DNA of 64,000 nt, from NCBI GenBank assembly GCA_963851245.1, contig CAWKOH010000007.1, forward strand, positions 344,365 to 408,364, given 5' to 3'. Numbering within the stretch: position 1 is the stretch's first letter; each line of letters begins with the position of its first letter. Under the pieces are notes generated by a model. It was not told where the DNA came from. It did not search any database and saw only the letters and a list, made by a program, of their open reading frames with translations. Positions 8,752 through 15,605 of the stretch are shown piece after piece. Made by a program: the position numbers and the translations under genes. The DNA comes from CAWKOH01 sp963851245 (GTDB taxonomy: Bacteria; Actinomycetota; Acidimicrobiia; Acidimicrobiales; Palsa-688).

Positions 8752-9966
8752 GTGCGGACCGTTGTCGTTACCGGGGTGGCCGGATCACTCGGCCAGCGAG
8801 TGGCGGCCCGCTTGGCGGCGCGACCCGACCTGGACCGGATTGTCGGGCTGGACGTGGTCCCTTCGGCGTGGACCGATCCCAAGCTGGACATGCGACTCGT
8901 CGACCTGGCCTTCGATGCCGGCCCAGGGGTCGGTGGCCTGGAAACGGCCCTGGAGGGGGCGGCCGGCCTGATTCACCTGGCCTGGAGGACGCCCGACGCC
9001 CTGGGCACCCTTCCCGGCGATGACGCAAGCGCGGCGTCCGCCAACCTGCGGGCTCTTCGTCACGTGCTCGAGGCGTGCGGCCAGGCCGGCATCCCGACGG
9101 TCGTCCATCTGTCCAGCGCCACCGTCTACGGAGCGTGGCCCGACAACAAGATTCCGCTCACTGAAGACGCCCGGTTGCGACCCAACCCCGAGCTGTCCTT
9201 CGCGGTTTCAAAAGCAGAGGCCGAGCGGGTGGTGGCGCAGTGGGCCGAGGACCATCCCGACGTCGCAGTCGCCGTCCTCCGGCCGGCCGTTACCGTCGGG
9301 TTCGACGAGCGTCCGCTGTACCTGGCTCTGGGCGTTACGAGGTCGCCCCGCTCCGGCGACGGTGGGCGACCGGTCCAGTACCTGCACGTCGACGACCTGT
9401 CCAGTGCGGTGGTGACCGCCTGGGAGCAGCGCCTCACCGGTGTCTACAACGTGGCTCCCGATACCGGGATCCGGGAAGAAGAGGCCCGGGCTCTGGCCGG
9501 CGGGGTGGCCAAGGTGACGCTCCCGGGCCGGGTCGCCCAGGCGGTGTCGGCCTGGGGCTGGCAGCTCTTTCGGCGGGGAATTCCAGTCGAGGCCAGGGCC
9601 TACGCCACCCACCCCTGGGTGGTGGCCCCGGACCGCCTGAAAGCGACCGGCTGGACGCCCCAATACTCGAGCGAAGAGGCGCTGGTCGCCACCGATGCCC
9701 GACCCCACTGGGATGACCTCCCACCGGGTCGGCGCCAGAACTACAACCTGATCCTGGTACTGGTCACGGTCATGCTCGGGGCGGCCGGCGTGGCGACGGC
9801 CCTGGCCGCCCTGAGGGCCGCGGCGCGGCCGGTCACAGCGGCCGGGAGGCTAGTCGTCGGGCGGTCAGCTCCCGGAGGGCTGGGCTGCGGGCGCGACGGG
9901 GTTAGCTGCCGGCGGGCTGGTTGGAGACGACCACCGTGGCGTGCATGGTCTTGCCGTCCCGGATGA
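8752..9966 (+). CDS. NAD-dependent epimerase/dehydratase (extended SDR)
   Basis: A 404-residue extended short-chain dehydrogenase. The NAD-binding motif 'VVVTGVAGSLGQRVAARL' is at the N-terminus, 'VVHLSSATVYG' carries the catalytic Ser/Thr region and the active-site Tyr/Lys appears in modified form around 'LSFAVSKAEAERVV' (Lys kept, Tyr position Phe). A hydrophobic segment near residue 340 ('LILVLVTVMLGAAGVATALA') suggests membrane attachment. GTG 8752 follows GGTAGGG. The gene overlaps the convergent HtrA-like gene by 65 bases. Substrate is probably a nucleotide sugar or related compound, but the missing Tyr makes catalysis uncertain. Confidence 0.82.
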   Translation: MRTVVVTGVAGSLGQRVAARLAARPDLDRIVGLDVVPSAWTDPKLDMRLVDLAFDAGPGVGGLETALEGAAGLIHLAWRTPDALGTLPGDDASAASANLRALRHVLEACGQAGIPTVVHLSSATVYGAWPDNKIPLTEDARLRPNPELSFAVSKAEAERVVAQWAEDHPDVAVAVLRPAVTVGFDERPLYLALGVTRSPRSGDGGRPVQYLHVDDLSSAVVTAWEQRLTGVYNVAPDTGIREEEARALAGGVAKVTLPGRVAQAVSAWGWQLFRRGIPVEARAYATHPWVVAPDRLKATGWTPQYSSEEALVATDARPHWDDLPPGRRQNYNLILVLVTVMLGAAGVATALAALRAAARPVTAAGRLVVGRSAPGGLGCGRDGVSCRRAGWRRPPWRAWSCRPG

Positions 9967-11182
9967 ACGAAATGGTGGCCCGGTCGTTCGGCTGGCAACT
10001 GTTCAGGAGCGCCGTCAGGGTCCCCGCCGAGGTGACCGGCTGGCCGTTGAGAGAGGTGATTATGTCGGTTGGGCCCAGACCTATGTGACTGGCGGGGCTG
10101 TTCGCTGTGACGCCCACGGCCAGCGCTCCACCCAGCAGTCCGTCCTGATGGGCGACACCCGAGGACAGGTCAACCGAGTCGTACAGGCCCAACCAGGGAT
10201 GGGTGACCTTCACACCCGCCACCAGCTGCAACGCCACGTGCTCCACCTCGTCCACCGGCACCGCGAAGGTCAGGTTCTGGTCGGACGCGTCGGTGGGATC
10301 AAGGTCAACGGTCAGGCCCACCACCCGGCCGAACTGGTCCACGAGAGGACCGCCGGCTACAGGGGCCGGAACCGGGGTGCCGCTGATGGCGATCATGTTC
10401 TCCACATTGCCGCCGTCGGCCACGTCGACCTCCCGGTTCTCCGCCGTGACCGACCCGGCGAACACCGACCCGCCCTGAAGGCTCTGGGCGCCGATGGCCA
10501 GGACGGGATTGGCCACGGACAGCTCTGCGACCGATCCGAGTGTGGGATAGGTGTCCTGAGTGTTCGGGACAGCAATTACGGCCAACCCGCTGATGGGGTC
10601 TTGACCGACCAACCGTCCCCTCGCCTGCTTACCTGAGATGAAGGTCACCTGGATAGGCCCGCGGTCGTCGGCGTCGGTGGCCGCGCCGATGAGCGAGCGG
10701 TCGGTGACGACATAGGCATGATCGCTGCCGTTGATCAGGAGGAGCCCCGATCCCGTAGCCGGCCCGTCGGCGGTGGAAACGTTGATGGCGACGACAGAGG
10801 GGGCCACCGCCTTGTCGACCTCGGTCCAGTCCACGCCGGGCCCTCCGGCAGTAGCCAGCGTCACCGCCGGACTCGTCGACAGCACGGATCTGACAATGGT
10901 GTTGGGGTGTTCGAATGCTCCGGTCACCATACCGACGCCCGAAGCCGCCATGGCTCCGATCACACCGGCCACGATGGCGACGGTCCAGATACGCCCCGGG
11001 CCGGACGTAGCAGCATGGAACCAGTTCGTGACCATTCCCGAGCCTGATCCCCTGTCACTCCCGGTCTGGGTGCCCGACGGTTGGCTCTCTGCGGCTTCGG
11101 ACGGATGGCGCCATAGGCGGTCCTCAGGCGGGAGCCAAGCGAAAAACGGCCCTTCGTCTTCCAGGCCGAAGTCGGAACCCAC
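9902..11182 (-). CDS. HtrA/DegP-like trypsin-fold PDZ protein lacking the catalytic triad
   Basis: A 426-residue membrane-anchored protein: cytoplasmic N-terminus with 'WLPPEDRLWRHPSE', one membrane segment near 68-90, a trypsin-like domain (about 115-310) and a C-terminal PDZ domain (about 320-420, 'SHIGLGPTDIITSLNGQPV'). Compared with HtrA landmarks, the His of 'TNNHV' is Ser in 'YVVTDRSLI', the Asp of 'DPxxDLAV' is Gly in 'DPISGLAVI', and the nucleophile Ser of 'GNSGGP' is Ala in 'PVAGGPLVD'. All three catalytic residues are absent, so it is probably a non-proteolytic PDZ scaffold or sensor outside the membrane. It diverges from moaE with a 107-base gap. Confidence 0.88.
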   Translation of the reverse strand: MGSDFGLEDEGPFFAWLPPEDRLWRHPSEAAESQPSGTQTGSDRGSGSGMVTNWFHAATSGPGRIWTVAIVAGVIGAMAASGVGMVTGAFEHPNTIVRSVLSTSPAVTLATAGGPGVDWTEVDKAVAPSVVAINVSTADGPATGSGLLLINGSDHAYVVTDRSLIGAATDADDRGPIQVTFISGKQARGRLVGQDPISGLAVIAVPNTQDTYPTLGSVAELSVANPVLAIGAQSLQGGSVFAGSVTAENREVDVADGGNVENMIAISGTPVPAPVAGGPLVDQFGRVVGLTVDLDPTDASDQNLTFAVPVDEVEHVALQLVAGVKVTHPWLGLYDSVDLSSGVAHQDGLLGGALAVGVTANSPASHIGLGPTDIITSLNGQPVTSAGTLTALLNSCQPNDRATISFIRDGKTMHATVVVSNQPAGS

Positions 11183-11289
11183 GGCATTCGAGCCTACCGA
11201 GCGAATTCGTCACTTGGTCATCGCCCCCTTGCGGGTGCCCGAAGTTCCCCGCCGCACATGGTCCCTCGTGACGGTCGTAGCATGAGGAC

Positions 11290-11766
11290 GTGGATGTGTT
11301 CAAAGCCGCGCCGACCGGCGAGGATGACTGGGTCGCTTTGACGACCGAGGTCCTCTCCCTCGAGGAAGCCGCGACCTGGGTCACCCGACCCGATTGCGGC
11401 GCCGTGGTGGTCTTCGCCGGTACCGTACACGATCACGCCGAGGGACGCCCCGGGGTGAGCGAACTCGAGTACGAGGCCTACGGGTCGCAGGTGGAGCCGC
11501 GTCTGGCGGCGGTGGCCACCGAGGCTCGCAAGCGTTGGCCTGATGTCGGCCGCCTGGTCCTGTGGCACCGTGCCGGGGTCCTGGCCGTGACCGAGTGCTC
11601 GGTGGTGGTAGCGGCGTCGGCCAGGCATCGAGGTGACGCTTTCGACGCCGCTCGCTACTGCATCGACACCTTGAAGCGCACGGTGCCGATCTGGAAGCGC
11701 GAACGCTGGGCCGGGGGAGACGACTGGGGTCTGGATGCCCACGAGGTAGCGGAGGTGGGGCCATGA
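11290..11766 (+). CDS. moaE: molybdopterin synthase catalytic subunit MoaE
   Basis: Large subunit of molybdopterin synthase, which with MoaD inserts two sulfurs into cyclic pyranopterin monophosphate to make molybdopterin. The 158-residue product shows 'GAVVVFAGTVHDHAEGR', 'LEYEAYGSQVEPRL', 'VVVAASARHRGDAF' and the catalytic lysine region 'IDTLKRTVPIWKRE'. GTG start at 11290. No other molybdenum cofactor gene is visible in the window, so MoaD and the rest must lie elsewhere. Its stop overlaps the start of the following small membrane protein (ATGA), indicating translational coupling. Confidence 0.95.
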   Translation: MDVFKAAPTGEDDWVALTTEVLSLEEAATWVTRPDCGAVVVFAGTVHDHAEGRPGVSELEYEAYGSQVEPRLAAVATEARKRWPDVGRLVLWHRAGVLAVTECSVVVAASARHRGDAFDAARYCIDTLKRTVPIWKRERWAGGDDWGLDAHEVAEVGP

Positions 11767-12119
11767 TGGCGTCGTCGAGCACCGTGCTCAGCAACCTGGC
11801 CTACCTGATCGGCGCCGTCGTGCTGGCGGTCATCGGGGGCGTGGCTGTCTGGCTTCACCACCGCCAGCCGAAGTCGGTGGATGCCAACATGGCATCGTTC
11901 CGGCGGGGCTTGAACGCGCTGGCACCTGATGTGCGCCCCGGCCAGAACGGGGCGACCCGACCGGAGCAGGGTTTCCACATCCAGCAGCCACCGATGGCAC
12001 TGACCCACGTGCGGGTAGAGCGGACCAACTCTCGCCCGGCCAAGGCCGGGAATGATGACGTTACGGGTGAGGTTCCGGGGGTGGACATGCCCGCGGAAGG
12101 TGGTGGCGGCACTGGCTAG
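11763..12119 (+). CDS. small single-pass membrane protein
   Basis: A 118-residue protein with one N-terminal membrane segment ('LAYLIGAVVLAVIGGVAVWL') followed by a basic turn and a hydrophilic tail. Its ATG overlaps the moaE stop by 4 bases, and its 3' end overlaps the likely mreB start by 17 bases. The tail contains 'DANMASFRRGLNALAPD', which looks helical. I do not recognise the family. Sitting directly before mreB it could be a membrane partner of the cytoskeletal protein, but nothing in the sequence proves this. Confidence 0.7.
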   Translation: MMASSSTVLSNLAYLIGAVVLAVIGGVAVWLHHRQPKSVDANMASFRRGLNALAPDVRPGQNGATRPEQGFHIQQPPMALTHVRVERTNSRPAKAGNDDVTGEVPGVDMPAEGGGGTG

Positions 12120-13106
12120 GGACCTCGCCATCGACCTGGGTACGGCCAACACGCTCGTCTACGCCCGCGGACGGGGCATCGTCCTGAACGAACCGACTGT
12201 CATCGCCCTCAACTCGCGCACTCAGGACGTTCTGGCCATGGGCCACGAGGCGTGGCAGATGATCGGGCGGACACCTGGCTACATCGTGGCCGTGCGCCCT
12301 TTGCGCAAAGGTGCCATTACTGACTTCGACATCACCCAACGCATGATCCGCCTCCTCCTCCAAAGGGCAGGCGTCTCGCGTTTCAACCGCCCGCGCGTGA
12401 TCATCTGCGTGCCGTCGGCGATCACCGAGGTCGAACGCCGAGCAGTGGAGGAGGCCGCCCGGGGCGCGGGTGCCAATGGAGCGTTCCTCATCGAGCAGCC
12501 GATGGCGGCCGCCATCGGGGCCGGCCTTCCGATCCACGAGCCGCTCGGCAACATGGTCGTCGATGTGGGGGGCGGCACCACTGAGACCGCGGTCATCTCT
12601 CTGGGCGGCATCGTGGCCCTCGAAGCGATACGGGTCGGGAGTTTCGACATCGACGCCTCTATCCAGACCTACGTCCGCCGCGAATACGGGATCGCGGTGG
12701 GCGAGCGAACGGCCGAGGAGATAAAGCTCGCCATAGGCTCGGCCTGGCCGACCGACGACACCATAAAGGCCGAGGTCCGCGGACGGGACCTCATGACCGG
12801 CCTGCCCAAGACGGTGATCCTGGCCCCGGAGGAAGTTCGCGAGGCCATCGAGGAACAGGTCGGCGCCATCGTGGATTCAGTGGTCAAATGCCTCGGAAAT
12901 TCGCCCCCGAGCTGGCTCAGGATCTCATCAGTCAGGGCATCAATCTGGTCGGCGGCGGTGGTCTGTTGAGCGGACTGGATCAGCGCCTGGCGGCCGAGAC
13001 GTCGCTGCCGGTGCATCTGGTGGACGCCCCGCTGGAGTGCGTGGTGCTCGGCGCCGGCAAGTGCCTGGAGGAGCTCGACGCCGTCCGGGACCTCTTCATG
13101 AAGTAG
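12103..13106 (+). CDS. mreB: rod-shape protein MreB, one frameshift near the 3' end
   Basis: Actin-like ATPase that directs cell-wall synthesis. Landmarks: 'RDLAIDLGTANTLVY' (phosphate 1), 'RVIICVPSAITEVERRAVEE', 'IEQPMAAAIGAGLPI', 'MVVDVGGGTTETAVISLGG' (phosphate 2) and, in another frame, 'GINLVGGGGLLSGLD' (adenosine site). Frame 1 carries the protein to about 12903 and frame 3 from about 12905; joining them gives a normal MreB of about 334 residues. The break falls in a run of five C at 12904-12908, where a sixth C restores the frame. GTG 12103 after GGAAGG is the likely start. A sequencing or assembly error is the simplest explanation. Confidence 0.9.
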
Positions 13107-13127
13107 ACGGCGGTTTTGGCCGCCGTC
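13106..13127. terminator. hairpin between convergent mreB and HEAT-repeat genes
   Basis: GACGGCGG and CCGCCGTC form a perfect 8-bp stem around a TTTTGG loop, beginning at the last base of the mreB stop codon. It sits in the 38-base gap between two converging genes and can serve both. No T-run follows. Confidence 0.55.
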
Positions 13128-13144
13128 GGCCGTGTCGGGCGCGG

Positions 13145-13765
13145 TCAACCGTGGCGGCCGGTCAAGTCCTCGGCCGCCTGGCGCACTTGCCAGTCCCGGT
13201 CGGTCAGGGCCCGCTCCAGTGCGGCGTCGACATCAGGACCGCTGAAGGGAGCCAGAGCCAAGATGGCCCGCCGGCGGACGGCGGGTTTGTCCGCGGTGGC
13301 GGCCAAGACCGCCGGCAGGCCTTCTTCGGCACCGATGGCGCCCAGGGCGGCGACGGCCGCTTCCCGGCAGAGAGGGTCCGGGTGGCCCCGGACCACTGCG
13401 GCCAGGTCTGGCACCGCCGGCGATGCCTCGGCCCCGATCTCACCCAGCGCGAAGCATCCTGACTCCGCCACCCGGGGCTCGCGATCTGACAGCGAGGCGA
13501 TCAAGAGCGGCAGGGACCGGCTGCCATGGTTGACGGCTAGCTCGGCCGCTCGGGCCCGCACGGCGCCGTCCGGGTCCACGGCGGCCCGGGACAGGTCGTC
13601 GAAGGTGAGGGCATGCAGCCGGGCCAGCGCCCCCAGGGCGGTCGCCCTCACAGATGCTTGAGGATCGTCCAACCCGGCCCGGGCGGTCGCCTCGTCGCCC
13701 ACGTGACCCGCCAAGGCCACGGCCCGGCGAGGGTTACTGCGGGGAGGGTTAGTTGGAGGCGGCAT
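13145..13765 (-). CDS. HEAT-repeat protein
   Basis: A 206-residue alpha-helical repeat protein. Repeats of about 31 residues can be read, with signature lines such as 'DPQASVRATALGALARL', 'DPDGAVRARAAELAV', 'REPRVAESGCFALGEIG' and 'DRDWQVRQAAEDL', i.e. the D-x-x-V-R-x-x-A-A pattern of HEAT/PBS-lyase repeats. Such solenoids bind other proteins. It has no membrane segment. Its start overlaps the end of the upstream membrane protein gene by 17 bases, so the two are probably translated together and may interact. Confidence 0.85.
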   Translation of the reverse strand: MPPPTNPPRSNPRRAVALAGHVGDEATARAGLDDPQASVRATALGALARLHALTFDDLSRAAVDPDGAVRARAAELAVNHGSRSLPLLIASLSDREPRVAESGCFALGEIGAEASPAVPDLAAVVRGHPDPLCREAAVAALGAIGAEEGLPAVLAATADKPAVRRRAILALAPFSGPDVDAALERALTDRDWQVRQAAEDLTGRHG

Positions 13766-14246
13766 GATGTATGGCCGTCGCGATGAGCCATACGATCACG
13801 CCCAGACTGGCGGCGGTGGCCACACCCAGGGCGAGGGCAATGACTGCCAACACCAGCCCTGATCGCACCCCGCGCAGTATGCGGTGCTCGCGCTTGGTCA
13901 CGGTGGCGTGGCCGCCTCCGAGCGGCCAGGCCTGAGCAAACGCTCGGCCATCGCCGGCCGCACGGGAGCCGTTCGGCGAGAGCGGTTGGCGGGTCGAGGT
14001 CATGCTCGCGCCGGTGATCTCATGAGCGGTCACATCGCCAGTTGAGCCGGTGTTCTCGTAGCCACTCAAGTCTGCGTTGTTATACCCGGCCAGAGCGGCG
14101 TTTACGTCCCCCATCGGGTCGGGGTTCTCGTCGCGGTTCGGCCCGGCACTCTCGTCGGGGGACGGGACCCCGCTTTCGTAGACGGGAGCGGGGTCGCCCC
14201 ACACCGAGTGCCGCTCTCGCCCAGGTGTGTCTCTCTCAGGTGTCAC
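13749..14246 (-). CDS. hypothetical protein with C-terminal membrane anchor
   Basis: A 165-residue protein with a long hydrophilic, Asn/Gly/Asp-rich N-terminal part ('AALAGYNNADLSGYENTG') and one membrane segment close to the C-terminus ('LVLAVIALALGVATAASLGV'), then a short tail 'IATAIHHAASN'. GTG 14246 is the furthest upstream start; a weaker ATG lies internally. It is coupled to the HEAT-repeat gene. The family is not recognised; a tail-anchored protein that recruits the HEAT protein to the membrane would fit the arrangement but is inference. Confidence 0.65.
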   Translation of the reverse strand: MTPERDTPGRERHSVWGDPAPVYESGVPSPDESAGPNRDENPDPMGDVNAALAGYNNADLSGYENTGSTGDVTAHEITGASMTSTRQPLSPNGSRAAGDGRAFAQAWPLGGGHATVTKREHRILRGVRSGLVLAVIALALGVATAASLGVIVWLIATAIHHAASN

Positions 14247-14389
14247 TCAGGCCGCCCCTCGCGCCAGCGTCCCGCATGGCAGGCTGTCCCTCGCTCTCGG
14301 GGCAGCTTCGACCGCCTGGAGCAAGGCGTATACGAAAGTCAGGCGTGTGACCACAACCACAAACATGCTACAAGACCGGGTCCGCTGAA

Positions 14390-15595
14390 ATGGGACGCCT
14401 TCAAAGCCGCACCCGCAAGCGGATAATCGTGGTTGCGTTGGTCGTCCTGATTCTGCTCATCGCCGGCGGGACCGTCGCCTCCGTCACCGGGGCGCGTAAC
14501 TACTTCGTCCTCTCCCCCGGCTCGGCTCCGTCGATCTCTGCCAGCCCCCTGTGCAAGACGACGGGCGGTGGAAACCTGCGCTTGCCCTCGGGCAAACCCT
14601 GTGTTCGCCTGGAGGTGCCCGCCAGCCAGGTCCACGTCATAGACGGATCGCTGTTCATGGTGGACGTCCTGGAGGGTCGGGCCACGCCCGCCCAGTACGC
14701 GCTCTCCAAACTCGGCCTGCTGCACGTGTTCGACGAGGGAGCGACACTCATACCGGCGGGAGCGGTACTCGGCTCGACCCCGGCGGCGCAGCTCAACTGC
14801 CAGAGCGACCAAGCCATGACCTCCGCCACTTCGTCGGCGTCGGTGGTAGCCCTGCGCCGTCTGGGCTACATGGTCGTGGAAAACGACATGGGCGCCCAGG
14901 TGGACCAGGTGCAGCCTGGTTCCCCGGCTGTTGCGGCCGGGATCATGTGCAACGACCTGGTCGTCGCCGCCAACGGGGTCGCTATTCACACCGACGCAGA
15001 ACTGGTGAACGAGATCCACTCTCTGAAACCAGGGGACGAGCTGCCGCTCACCATGTCGCGTACCGGGTCCGACGGTAAGACCACGGTGGTCCACGTGAAC
15101 GCCCATCTGACCGGCACCCCGGCGGAAGGGGGCCAGCCGGCCCAGCCCACCAAGGCATATCTCGGTGTGGCGGTCGAGACCCGCACCACTTTCACCTTTC
15201 CCTTCAACGTCACCATCGACGTCGGGGAGATCGGTGGTCCCTCCGCCGGTCTGGCCCTGACCCTCGGCCTGCTGGACGTGCTGTCGAACGGAAAGCTCAC
15301 AGGCGGCCATGCTGTGGCGGCCACCGGGACCATGAGCCTGAACGGCGAGGTCGGCCCGATCGGAGGCGCGGCCCAGAAGGCTGTGGCGGTTCGCCGGGCC
15401 GGGGCCAAGGTGTTTCTGGTTCCTCCGGCCAACCTCAAGGATGCCGAGAGTGAGGCCGGGTCGATGAAGGTCTACGCCGTCTCGAGCATTGAGCAGGCCC
15501 TGAGTGTCCTGGAGTCCATGGGAGGACAGATTCCGCCGCCTACCAGCGGTAGTGAGACGGCGACATCAACCACTCAACCCCGCCCCCGGTCCTAG
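14390..15595 (+). CDS. YlbL-family PDZ-Lon (S16) membrane protease
   Basis: A 401-residue protease with one N-terminal membrane segment ('RIIVVALVVLILLIAGG'), a PDZ domain (about 165-235, 'VQPGSPAVAAGIMCNDLVV') and a C-terminal Lon-type proteolytic domain. The Ser-Lys dyad is visible: Ser in 'EIGGPSAGLALTLGLL' and Lys in 'GGAAQKAVAVRRAG'. The active site should face outside. In mycobacteria the homologue (Rv3194c) neighbours UPF0182 and the zinc-metalloprotease-like gene, and both are in this window too. It ends 10 bases before the DivIVA gene, probably one transcript. Confidence 0.93.
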   Translation: MGRLQSRTRKRIIVVALVVLILLIAGGTVASVTGARNYFVLSPGSAPSISASPLCKTTGGGNLRLPSGKPCVRLEVPASQVHVIDGSLFMVDVLEGRATPAQYALSKLGLLHVFDEGATLIPAGAVLGSTPAAQLNCQSDQAMTSATSSASVVALRRLGYMVVENDMGAQVDQVQPGSPAVAAGIMCNDLVVAANGVAIHTDAELVNEIHSLKPGDELPLTMSRTGSDGKTTVVHVNAHLTGTPAEGGQPAQPTKAYLGVAVETRTTFTFPFNVTIDVGEIGGPSAGLALTLGLLDVLSNGKLTGGHAVAATGTMSLNGEVGPIGGAAQKAVAVRRAGAKVFLVPPANLKDAESEAGSMKVYAVSSIEQALSVLESMGGQIPPPTSGSETATSTTQPRPRS

Positions 15596-15605
15596 GCTCA
15601 AAGGC

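Noticed and set aside
12895..12912. programmed -1 frameshifting in mreB
   Set aside because: CCCCC is not a typical slippery heptamer context, no downstream structure was evident, and similar one-base losses occur in unrelated genes here.
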